Source of the DNA: Sphaeroforma arctica JP610
Taxonomy: Eukaryota; Opisthokonta; Ichthyosporea; Ichthyophonida
Length of the DNA: 34,658 nt
Reading direction: 5' to 3'
Assembly: GCF_001186125.1 (NCBI RefSeq)
Contig: NW_014039905.1
Coordinates: forward strand, 18,346-53,003
Positions within the stretch are counted from its first letter, which is position 1. Each line of letters starts with the position of its first letter. The translations under genes were made by a program, and so were the position numbers. Shown piece by piece: positions 1 to 14,500 of the stretch. The notes below the pieces were generated by a model. The model had not been told where the DNA came from. It saw only the letters and a program-made list of their open reading frames with translations, and did no database searches.

Positions 1-175
1 ATAATCTACATATACATATATATTTACATATACATACATACATTTATATATATATATATATATATACATATATACATATATACATACATATATACATATA
101 TACACATATATATATATATACATTAACACGTATCCATATATACATATATATAAACACACATACATATATACATAT

Positions 176-213
<38 letters not shown>
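1..213. repeat. (TA)n / TATACA microsatellite
   Basis: Nearly pure alternating A/T with interspersed ACATATATAC units, which is low-complexity DNA. No coding potential is visible. The same repeat type fills introns of both host genes further right. Confidence 0.9.
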
Positions 214-216
<3 letters not shown>

Positions 217-1052
217 CTGAACCCTCAACCTTGCATGCATGAAAACCTGAGAGCGAGAAAACATAGAAAGATAGAACTACCCATAAATATACTTTGTAAA
301 CACGACCGCGACCAAATTACCGTGACAAAGTACGCCTAAAATATGAATCCCGAGCATTCGTTACAGGCAGACTATGCGTAGAATCACAGGCAACCTCAAG
401 ACAGACCGCATATTGCTACTAAGAGCGACAGTAGACTACCTGAACAGAATAGACCTGCACACCATATACTGTGCGAAATGGAAATCGAGTCGTGCGATAC
501 TACTGTACCTAGAGCACATTGAATAGCGCAGTACACCACAAATGATACGTTGATAATCCAGGTGGTAAGAAGCACATAACCTACAACCACGTCACGTGCG
601 ATATTGCGACACATAAAGAGTACTCAGTAAAGCTATTGGGCGTATAATACCCAAAAAATACACCAGCCCTAATCAGACACCGAAAAAACCCCGTGGTTTG
701 TAACATTTGAATTGCATTGAAGACGCATTTATTTGTTCCGTTGAGTGACTACAAGTACATAAGGTGGTGCTCTATATACATCCGCTCGAACAACCGGTGG
801 CCACGGATTCCAGAGGCTCAGAAGCAACCTTGGACACGACCAAGACGGTATGCATGATGCTTATCAGGTGGGTGCTAAAAACAGTACTATAGCCCCACCA
901 AAACACACACCAGCGACTATATACATCTCAGCAGACCAGAGATTACATTCCAGACGACCGAGTATTAGATAAAGAACATGCCACAAAGACACGATGAAGG
1001 TTGGAAACACATAGGACATATACATATGACTAATATACAAATATGCATTTCA

Positions 1053-1127
1053 ATCGGTCAGGCAGTACGAATACATTGCTATTTATAAATCATGTCATAT
1101 GATCAGAGCAAAATGTGTCATCAACCC
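1053..1127. repeat. Direct repeat, copy 1
   Basis: It begins ATCGGTCAGGCAGTACGAAT and continues through TCATATGATCAGAGCAAA. A second copy starts at 1411 in the same orientation. The first 29 bases are identical, and differences and a small indel accumulate after that. Confidence 0.85.
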
Positions 1128-1410
1128 GATTGAGATGCAATTTAATCTAGAACGAGACTTAACATACATTTGTAAAACAGATTTAAAATTGGGTAAATAC
1201 ACCAAAACTAGTACTACTCGACAGATATATATACAAAGGAAGAAACAGCTTGAATCAATACCGTTTATTGGTTAATGCATGAGATACTACTCTTCTTTCT
1301 ATTCCATATACAAATTGCTGTGTGCTCTGGGATTCAACCTACCACAACGGCATATCCATACCCATCATAAGGTTTTTAGGAAACACATGGCGTACAGTGC
1401 AGTGTGATAT

Positions 1411-1483
1411 ATCGGTCAGGCAGTACGAATACATTGCTATATAAATCAAGTCATATGATCAGAGCAAAGTTTGTCATCACTCC
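1411..1483. repeat. Direct repeat, copy 2
   Basis: Same sequence as 1053-1127, 358 bp further on, with a short indel after the TTGCTAT segment. No coding frame crosses it. It could be a piece of a dispersed element or a local duplication. Confidence 0.85.
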
Positions 1484-1793
1484 GAATATCCAGCGCTATT
1501 AATACAATAGAAGCAAATATAGCTCTTGTCACGCCGCTACAGTAGCCATATATATAACTCTGCATGAGAAGCATAAGCACTTTATACAAAACCTCCACAG
1601 ACTGTCACGAGTTGAAGTACGTGTGCATGTACAGGTGTATATGAACAACACTCGCATGTGAACACAGCCGTCAATAGAGAACAACCCTACTCAATAGTTA
1701 AAGCAGTACCTTAAATAACACCACCCACCCATACTAAAAAACCACAACACAGGCAGAACCACCATCAACGACACAATTACATATTCTTAATTA

Positions 1794-1799
1794 TTTAAT
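1794..1799 (-). terminator. Candidate poly(A) signal of RPS3 (ATTAAA)
   Basis: ATTAAA on the minus strand, 29 bases after the RPS3 stop codon. It is a common variant of AATAAA, and no canonical AATAAA lies closer. The assignment rests on position only. Confidence 0.4.
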
Positions 1800-1828
1800 A
1801 GCTCACAGAAGTACTCATCACTTGTGCT

Positions 1829-5434
<3,606 letters not shown>

Positions 5435-6173
5435 GTTGCTAATCGGTGATTGATACGAGACTACGTGAAAAAGGATTTAAACTCTGCTATACTCGTTTCT
5501 TTTTAGGTGACCAGGTTATTTGGCATTTGCACACCCACCATTCACTCAGATCACTTCGGACAAACGCACGCTTGTCCCAGGGCGTTGGGTTTTGGCTTTG
5601 GCTCAGTTGTAGGTACTCCACCACTCCATGTGCTGTACGGTTGATTGTAGTGGAAAAACCAAATAATACTATATATGCACACTACATAACCCGTATTTTA
5701 CGTTTTCAGAATGGATGGCACTATATGGTACATCTCATGCAGAAATTGGTACGTTTTTATCGAATTGGCGATATCTCGTTTGGTTTTTAAAGCGGCCCAG
5801 ATTACTTAGCAACAACCAGGTTTTTTCAATAGCAAATGTAGGGTTCCCATTGTAACATAACCCTGGAAAAGCCATCACGTTGTTCTACGCTTATCATTTT
5901 ATATGAAATACTTCACTTTTTCATTTATGGCCCCTACTCTAATAAAGTAGAGTGCTGTGGAGATACGTTAATATATACCGGCTTTTATGTATACTATACG
6001 ATATACATCGGACCAGTGTAAACGAAGGTAGTTGCAAATATATGTACACTCAGTATATCTAGTGCTAAATAACCTCGCTGCCTATCGTATCATACATAGT
6101 ATTTACCAGCCTATACTCAGATTATCTCCCCAACTGTTATATACTTGGTAACAACCTCAGTGCGAAGTGAACG
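5435..6173. promoter_or_regulatory. Divergent intergenic region between RPS3 and PRORP
   Basis: This 739-bp gap lies between the two start codons and must hold the promoters of both genes. A 114-residue plus-strand frame at 5446-5790 has no family features and is probably chance. No clear TATA box can be separated from the generally AT-rich background. Confidence 0.6.
5467..5474 (-). promoter_or_regulatory. Candidate 5' TOP-like pyrimidine tract
   Basis: The minus strand reads CCTTTTTC 33 bases upstream of the RPS3 ATG. In animals, transcripts for ribosomal proteins start at a C followed by a run of pyrimidines (TOP motif), which couples their translation to growth signalling. The match is by position and composition only, and no transcription start is known. 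Confidence 0.3.
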
Positions 6174-6364
6174 ATGACAGAAAATACCGGCGCTCAAAAG
6201 CGTCAAGCAACTTTTATAGACTCACAAGGGAAGAAGAAGAAACAGAAACTCAGCCCAGAGCAAGCTGCATTACGAGGGAGAGTGGTCAAATGCTGCAAGG
6301 AACAGAACCTCGCAGAGGCAACCGAGGTATGCCATGTGCAGACGTACAACACACATAATTATTA

Positions 6365-6398
<34 letters not shown>

Positions 6399-9300
6399 CA
6401 TTATTATATAAGTGTATATGTATATTGTGTGTGTGCGTGTGTGTATATACAAGTGTATGTATTTATGTATGTATGAATTTATGTATGTATGTATTTATGT
6501 ATGTATGAATTTATATATGTATGAATTTATGTAAGCATGTGTGAATGTGTGTGTTTGTGCTGTGTTTGTGTTTGCGTTTATGTGTATATGTGTATATCTT
6601 ATGTATGCAAATATGTATATATTTATATTCATTAATATATAAATGTGTGTGTGTGTGTGTCTCCGTGTATATGTCTATATATGTGTATATGATACATATT
6701 TATCTATGATATATATGTGCCTGAGTATATATATACTATAGATATAGACCTGTATAATTTAGGCATGGCTCTATATACACATACATATATACATAAATGT
6801 ATATCTGTGTATATATATATGTATATATATATAATGTATGTATGTATGTATGTACGTATGTATGTATATATATATGTGTGTGTGTATGTACGTATGTATG
6901 TATGTGTGTGTGTGTGTATATATTTATGTGTATATATATATATATGTTAATGTATATGGATATGGGTGTATATGTATGTATATATTCATATAGTCGCACA
7001 TATGTATGTGTGTGTGTATGTATATACGTATATCTATATATATATATATATATAATTATGATTTTAATTATAGTTATATATATGTGTGTCTGGACGTCTG
7101 TGTTCGTATGTTTGTGTGACTGTGTCCTTATGCGTATGTATATTCTTCAGCGTATATTTGTTTATATCCAATATAGCCATTTCTTTCTACATGCCCGTAT
7201 GTATAAACACGTAATATATATATATATAATATTTGTGTGCGTCTGTGTTCATAATTTTATGGATATATATACACATATATTTACCTATTTGTGAATATAT
7301 TTGTATATATGTATGTATCTGTTGTTGAATGTCACTCAATTTTTTCTACGTATATCCTTGCATACGTAACGTTATGCATGATGTTGTGAACTGCCGCGTT
7401 TGTATACATATGAAGATGCTGCGTTACAGATATACATAGATTCTATGTCTGGTCAATTACTTGTTTGTACTACCTTTCTGGTGTGCATTCAAAATGTGTT
7501 TGTAGTTTCGTATGTATTGAAGGGTTTTGGTTATTTTGAACCGTATACGTTTAACTTGCTGTGGACATATGTGCTTGTGTTGTTATATAGAAATACTCAC
7601 ACGCCGTTATGTGGGATGGCCATGTGTTTGAATCACATCAAGCTTGTGTGTGTGGTTTTGTGGGTGCAGTCAGCATTTTCTTGGTCTGTATTTTGGGGGG
7701 GGATTTGGTTTTGTAAGAATTTGACATCTTTTACGTGTATGTACAACGCCTTCCATGTGTACCTGTGTAAATCTAAAAAGATCCGCGCCAGCATACAATC
7801 TCGAGTGTTAAATGAAATATTTGGTTGTGTGCAAGCTGTTCTTGTTTGAAAAACTATAATATATATATATATAATATTAATGAAGGATAACAGTACGATC
7901 AAATATACATATATATTGCCTGCATTATAATCGTCTTAAAAGTTTCCCGTAGTGTGTGTCCATGGTCTGCTTACACTCGGTTTAATATTTCCGCATCATG
8001 GCGGGCCTCCATAGCAACATTCCAAGTCACGTCTCTCGAAGCCAATACTTAACGACAGAGCCTGTGCTACCTGTCGCTAATCATATTGGCTGTATGTATT
8101 AGCTCATATATCGATGTATTAGTTCGTATAATGATGTATTATTTTATATAATGATGTATCAATTCATTTAATGACCTATTAGTTCATATAATGATCTATT
8201 AGTTCATATAGTGATGTATCAATTCATATAATGTTGTATTAGTTCATATAATGATCTATTAGTTCATGTAATGATGTATTAGTTTATATAATGTTGTATT
8301 AGTTCATACAATGAAGGATGCAGACACACATATTAGCCTTTACAACGGGCGAGCTAGAGTGTGAAAGTATGCAACCCACCCCAATGAGTCATCTCTCAAT
8401 GCTGCATCACCGCCTGCCTGCAGATATGCGAGGCTTTCTTCGACGGCAAGATCGAGATGGAGAGCGGCTACCACAATCAACTACTCTACGTGCTAACCGG
8501 TGGCAGCATGGTAGTGCCCACAGACACCCGGCCCCAGCTAGCCCTGCGGCTATTCAAGAGCATGCAAGACCGGGGATGTACAATTAAAGAGGCGTCGTAT
8601 ACGTTACTGCTGCGTGCCTTGTGTGCCGCCCGGCAGATAGTCGAGGCTGAGCAGGTGCTGGAGACCATGCGTGAGCGCAGCGTGCACTTTAAGCTGCGCA
8701 CGCACAGTGCGCTCATGCGTGGCTACTGTGAGGTGGGCAACAAGCAACGGGCCTACGAGGTGCTGAGCCTGATCCGCAATAAGTTCAAAGTCCTGGCGGA
8801 GGTGGACTATCTTCCGCTATTGACGCTGGCTCTAAAGCGGGACGAGATCGATGAGTTTGACGCGCTGGTGCGTGAGCTGATGGAAGACGAGTTCAGCCCG
8901 TCTAAGGAAACGTGGGGGCTAATGCAGAAACGCTACCGTGACACGCACACGTGGGACACCGCGGTGTCTGTATCGCCCGAGGGGGGGTGTGGGGCGTGCG
9001 CGTGTGTACTGAGAAGCGTCGATCCCACGCCGGAGGATATAAGCACGCTGATGGCTCGGATGGAGGGCTTGGTGGTCAAGGATGCCGACCGTGCGCGGGA
9101 TTGGAAGCTGTTTACTGCGTGGTTTGAGGAGAATAAGTCCCGATTTGATACCGTTATTGACGGGGCCAATGTGGGGTTCTGGAAGAAGAACGGCAACGGC
9201 AATGTGCCGACACGAATTGACTACAAACAGGTGCAACGCCTTGTCAGTCATCTGGAGCAGGAGGGCCGGCGGGTGTTGCTGATACTGCACCACAGGCACC

Positions 9301-11526
9301 TGCTGCCGGATTTCATCGGCGAGAATACGGATATCGGGAATGTGTGGAAGGTAAGTGGTACGATCTATGTTGTGCGTTTGGTGTGGGTAGTTTTCTCTGG
9401 AACGAGGGTGAGTACAGATAGGTGTCAGTATGAAGAACGCAAAAAAAAAGTATTGCAGTAGTTGAGGACCAGCTCGTCCCGGTATAGGTATAAACCCGTT
9501 CGTATATGTGTATACGTGTACGCATGTGGACTAGACCACTCCGAATAGGTCCCTGAACTCTTGTCAGAGACCGTGTATATACTGTTGTCCACTTAGTTCT
9601 GATTGGGCTGGGATGAGCTAGAACCTGTGAGGTTGCTTTTGTACCGTCATTCGGGCGTGTCTGTTTTGCGGCCGCAATGGATACATGCTACTTTGTGGGC
9701 TGTGGCTATTCAGATGTGCGTATGTCCTTACATGCGTTTTCAAATGTGTGCTATCATGTGCAACAATAACTCGAATTGGGCGTTCGGTTGTACATCGGAT
9801 GCATGTCGTGGGAAATTGTTCCAAACCACGCCATAAGCAAAGGTTGTTGGGCATATATGCGTATAGGTGTTTTTTTTATTGCACGCGCGTATGAACTTGT
9901 TAAATGATTGAATCTCTCAGAGTTGTACATGTCCATGAATATGCATGTACGCAAACGATCGTTTGCTTATGATGAATTTGAGATGAATGCATACCTGCTA
10001 AATGAGCCCTGAGCAATAGCACACGCATCACTATGTATGGGTACGCAAATAGAGCTACTCATGTGTAGTTGTGCACTGGTGTATGTTAAACTTATATTTG
10101 AATTGCATATGGATACGGCTTCACTGGCCAGGGAAGCATGTACATCAAAACGCACACGCACGTACCTACATTCGGCTTACTAACTCACTTTCACCAATAC
10201 AAACAACCACACTCTAGGAGAAAGACATGCTGTACACGTGCAATTCTGGAAACAACGATGACTGGTACTGGATATATGCTGCTTTGGGATTGGGGCCTGG
10301 CGGCGACTTCGTTAGTAACGACGAGATGCGCGATCACAATTTCAACCTTTCCGAGCACAGGTGAGCTACGTGTCTAAGACATGCGTTTATACTCCTACGT
10401 ACGTTCATGTGTTTATGTGGTATATATGTGCGTGTGTGTATATGTATATATATATGTATTTATATTTATATTTATGACATTATATTTTATGTTATGGACA
10501 ACAAGTTGCGTGGCTAACCTATATGCAGAAACTTAAGCAGATGAAGTATCTAGCATCTGTATATACTTGACATCAAAGTCTACATTTCGATACCGGGTTT
10601 AACATGTGCATCACAACTAATGAGACAAGTATAGCAGCCAGTCAACTTGGCTAGTATTCCCCAGACAAATCACCTATGACGCACGCACTATCGAAAACAA
10701 TCGGAAAGCTTGTTTATGACGGTCTTATCCAAACGCAGGAGTGTGGTCGAGTTTCTAACCCATCTTCACCCCTTCAATTGCCTTCGGTCTCCGGATTTGA
10801 CCTATGGAGTGCAGGGTTGGCGGCTCAACTTTGTACACCATTTGATTGGTGGCCTATTCGGATCTAATTGACACCGAGCAGAAAATAGCCTCAAACATAC
10901 ACATGCTCAAAAGTTTTTGATTTGATTTTTTTTGTTTATACTCGCGTGGCTGCAGAGCGTTTAAAATCTGGAAGGAGCGACACGCTATCAAATTTGACTT
11001 TATCAAACGGGAGCCACTCGAGCCCAGGGAAATGATTATAGTTAAGCCGACCACATACTCGTTCCGCATGCAAATAAACGCGGACATGAGTTGGCATTTG
11101 CCCTCGAAAAAGGCTGTGCCTGTAGAAACGGACGAAGAAGAGGGCGGCGATGCAGATGTGTCACAGATGGAGACCTTGTGGATGTGTTTGCGCAGGAAGA
11201 CTGGTGGGAACACAGGGAACAAGGACAATGGGTTAGTGGGAGTAGCTGGAACGGATAGTGAATCTGAACAGAACCCAGCTGTTGCCAATACGGAAGATGT
11301 GGTAAACGTAGAGGTCGCCGAGAAGACTGTTGAGAACACAGGGGACAAGGACGATGGATTAGTTGGAGTAGCTGGAACGGATAGTGAATTTGGACAGAAC
11401 CCAGCTGTTGCCAATACGGAAGATGTGGCAAACGTAGAGGTCGCTGAGAGTAACAAAGAGGGTGAAACGATCAAAAAATCTGAGAGTAGACAAAATATTG
11501 AGAATATAGAAGTGAATCAAACGTAA
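6174..11526 (+). CDS. PRORP: Protein-only RNase P (PRORP), four exons
   Basis: Encodes a metallonuclease that removes the 5' leader of pre-tRNA. Exons are 6174-6326, 8424-9350, 10218-10360 and 10956-11526, all GT-AG, giving 597 aa (plant and human proteins are about 570-585). Residues 1-30 are polar and basic (GKKKKQK), unlike a mitochondrial presequence. A pentatricopeptide-like helical array spans about 34-225 (e.g. ASYTLLLRALCAARQIVEAE). The split zinc module has C240/C243 (CGACACVLRSVD) and H455/C485 (SWHLP, TLWMC). The NYN nuclease domain has VIDGANVG (D297), NNDDWYW (D374, D375) and VSNDEMRDH (D395), matching the four metal-binding aspartates of plant PRORP. WKERHAIKFDF precedes the last zinc ligands. 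An acidic insert separates H455 from C485. The tail carries two tandem 42-residue repeats. AATAAA follows the stop. Exon 1 is short and its start is the only ATG that fits, so it is the least certain part. Confidence 0.93.
6356..7330. repeat. ATT, TATG and TG microsatellites in PRORP intron 1
   Basis: The first PRORP intron (6327-8423, 2097 bp) opens with an (ATT)n run at about 6356-6410. It continues with long (TATG)n, (TG)n and (TA)n blocks, with TG on the transcribed (plus) strand. Tyr/Ile/Val/Cys-rich frames in this stretch are repeat artefacts. Confidence 0.9.
8098..8317. repeat. 20-bp minisatellite, 11 copies, in PRORP intron 1
   Basis: Eleven head-to-tail copies of a 20-base unit close to ATTAGTTCATATAATGATGT. 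Variant positions (ATCAATTC, GATCT, GTTGT) recur in non-adjacent copies. The array ends about 106 bases before the exon 2 acceptor at 8424. Confidence 0.95.
10418..10480. repeat. Short TATG/TA microsatellite in PRORP intron 3
   Basis: TGTGGTATATATGTGCGTGTGT-type sequence followed by TA and TTTATA units, just after the intron 3 donor at 10361. Confidence 0.8.
11209..11454 (+). repeat. In-frame 126-bp tandem duplication in the PRORP tail
   Basis: Two adjacent copies (11209-11334 and 11335 to about 11454) encode a 42-residue unit starting NTGNKDNGLVGVAGTDSE or NTGDKDDGLVGVAGTDSE and ending TEDVxNVEVAE. They occupy about residues 493-574, beyond the last zinc ligand C485, so they lie outside the conserved enzyme. 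High DNA identity between copies points to a fairly recent duplication. Confidence 0.95.
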
Positions 11527-11533
11527 TTTTTTA

Positions 11534-11539
11534 AATAAA
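11534..11539 (+). terminator. AATAAA poly(A) signal of PRORP
   Basis: Canonical AATAAA eight bases after the PRORP stop codon (TAA at 11524-11526). The short distance implies a very short 3' UTR, or use of a later signal. Confidence 0.55.
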
Positions 11540-14500
11540 ATATAAAAAGGTAAATTTCGGCTGGGTGGACAAATGCAGTTTACTAGGACTTCTATATATA
11601 AGAAGTTTATTTTACATTTCGTACAATGACTGACCGTCTGCTTGATTGAGGAATATTAGCTTGAAACTACATATGCTCGATTTCTATGTAACTGTTTTAT
11701 ATTTGCAATTATTTGAAAATTGATGCCTACTTACAAGGGGTGTCCACGTGATTATCGTCGTATAGTACTATAATGCGGACAATATGTGTTCCGCACGCGG
11801 TACTATTTAGTTCCATCCCAGTTTCAAAGTGTGAGGTCTAAAGCTTAGATAATTCTGACCAACGTGCCGATGAATGCGGCAATATACGTTTTTAGAACGA
11901 TGGTGTAATACTCGTAGCTAGTATACTGAATGAAAATGGAAGGAGTCAACGAGTTCTTTCTAAGTCGTTTTCTGGTCGTGAGCAACCTACTTTCTAAAAT
12001 ATAGTCATTTTATACTAGAAAGGTGCAGTACTTGTCAGCGCTTATCTATCTACTTCGAAACCGGTGTGATACCAAATCATTGTACGCAAAGGAATAATTT
12101 TGTCTGATCGAAACCCTTTCGTCACATCTGCATAATAACCGGCATTCGTCGCTTACACAGTATCCTTTAAGCGTATTGGACTAACAATGACGTCGCACTA
12201 CCACTACTTTCCACGAGTGTCGCAAACTCCTGCAGACCGGAGTTCAGAACGCCTGCCAAACTGAATATTGGACAGCTGTCCAAACTAGGACAAAATTGTC
12301 ACCTTGAATATCCGAGTGGCCCTAAAAATTGGGTGGAAATGGTCCGTACCGGCCAGCAAAGGACGACTACCAACCAGACTGGATATAAAACTACCTGTCT
12401 CACGCTAATAGTCAATAATCAAGCGTTCTCATCGGTTAATAAGAATGTATACTACTGCCATCTTGAAAAAGTATGACTATCCCTATGTACGTACACTAAA
12501 GAAATAAAAAAACATCTCAATTAATAATGCAGTTTTCGAATCAATAACCACCTCATGAGGAAGGGTAAGGCGTGACCAATACAGCTCGTCTTCGTCTGTT
12601 CTGGAGACTCGTCAGGGTTAGAATCGTGTACTCGCATGATACTATATAGTTGGTTTTTCAGACCAATTTATCACATTGATCATAGAGCAATCGTCTTCAG
12701 TTAGGTGCAATAACATTTTGCCAGCATTCCTGCTTTGATTGGGATTGGAAGTACAAGATGAACTCTCATTGTAATGAACTGTCTTCATCGAAGTTGCGTA
12801 CATATGCACTATTATTCATGCTTGTTTGTGAACAGGAACAGTGTGATCGATTGCAGCAGGTGCCGCTCGAGTGTGGAATTAGCTGCTATACTTGACGAGA
12901 AAATTCTAGTATGAATTTTGTTCTCCATCACTGTTCAACCCAATCATAGCTCGTTGTGTTCTGTACCTGAAATGGCGCTGATAATTCCAACTGTCTATAT
13001 AAATATAAATATAAAGATGGTTTTTCCTGAACCCTGAGCTTCGCAGTTGAGCGACACGATCACACTTGACCGGTAGCATTCTATGCCCCCATCTTCGCCA
13101 TCCACATGATGAATCTGTACTCGTTTTACATAGCAAACAATGATGTTCCCCTTCATTTAATATTTAGTATAGAAAACACCTCGGGTTTAGAGAGGTGTAT
13201 AGCTATCTGTAAACAGGGTATATATATATCTTACTATATCTCTTCCATCTTTTAATAAATAATACATAGTACTACTCATGTCAATTCACTAGATGATTGT
13301 CGGGAGTGGGGAAAGTGACTCAAACACCACGTCGCGTCGTCCTGGCCTATCGATTGTCATTCTATTTTTATACTACATCTTTTTTACTACATATGAACGT
13401 TGGTGCACGCCCACAATTCACCGTTGCGCAATGATTTTTTAATAATCTGCGATACTGATTGAACTGTAAAGTAAATATTGATTTTAAACATTGGATCGGT
13501 ATAAAATATTTTAAAATGTACTTAGTTGGAGTGATGCGCATAGTGACGTTCATCGTCAAATTTGAAGTTGATACTGGTTTCCCTTATCGATAAGTATCTC
13601 CTGCAATTCCCGTTTACATTTTTAGAGAAAACTACATTGATAAATGTTTGCTTCGAAGTACATACACATGCCCACTTCGAATTGTTAAGCTGTGCTATAT
13701 CCAGGTACTATCCCGACATTCAGCAAAACATTAATTTGACATTTCTCCATCAGCTTTCATGTCAACGTTACGGTCCGAAGCAATTATCACACAGTGCGTC
13801 AGTTATAGGATAGTTACAGCCATCCGCTGTGGTACTTTTCAACTGTACAAATGATTGCGCTCTTGTTTTGTGTGACTTTTCTTCGATTCTATTTGAAGTT
13901 TTTACGAAGCCGACATTTCGTCTGCACGTGGAATGTACTGTAGGACATAAAAATTTCGGCGAACACTTTTTACAATCCATATCACAGTCGAAAACAGCCA
14001 CATGAGAAAGACAAGCATATAGATGCTCATAACAGTAGAGTTGTAATGCCGCCTACCATCAAATTATGTAAGGAACATACCGAAAAACGTACAAAGTGAG
14101 TTGTTGTATAAGAATCATAAATGAACAGAAAACTAGGATCCCGAAACGAAGAAAAATATATAAATATATATCCCAACGAAATTGTAGCATGTGTACATAA
14201 TTGTTTGCTTCTTTCCCGCTGTCTACCAAAAACGCTTTTTTTTCTTCTTCCTCGAGATGCCTCAATACACGTGCAACACGCCAATATAGATGGAAGAGAA
14301 TTACAACGCATGATTACTCTGTAAGACAAAATTTCTAGCAGCCTGACACTCTAATATAGATGAAAGAGAGATTATAACGCATGATGACTCAGTAAGACAA
14401 AATTTCTAGCAGCCTGGGCCCTATAGTGGGCTGCAACAGAATTTGACTTCAAATATAGCAATGTTTTGCTTAATCTGAACTGTCACCACAACGAGTTGTC

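Larger units (their letters stand above)
214..1828. other. Intergenic region left of RPS3
   Basis: No convincing gene is visible. Only short frames occur, such as a hydrophobic 72-residue minus-strand frame at 396-614 with no recognisable motif. The stretch contains a 75-bp direct repeat (listed separately) and, at its right end, the putative 3' UTR of RPS3 on the minus strand. Confidence 0.6.

Noticed and set aside
5446-5790. 114-residue plus-strand frame between RPS3 and PRORP
   Set aside because: No domain or homologue-like motif, and it sits in the divergent promoter region starting 12 bp from the RPS3 ATG.
6717-7294. Frames of 77-165 residues in PRORP intron 1
   Set aside because: Microsatellite translations; the flanking exons splice cleanly in phase 0 around them.
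7400-7849. 149-residue hydrophobic, Cys-containing plus-strand frame
   Set aside because: It lies wholly inside PRORP intron 1, in TG-rich DNA, with no motif and no splice sites joining it to the PRORP frame. Chance is the simplest explanation.
8919-9299. Minus-strand frames opposite PRORP exon 2
   Set aside because: Shadows of the real, well-conserved coding frame on the plus strand.
10854-11474. 206-residue minus-strand frame with Ser/Thr repeats
   Set aside because: Antisense shadow of PRORP exon 4; its repeats are the reverse of the 42-residue tail duplication.
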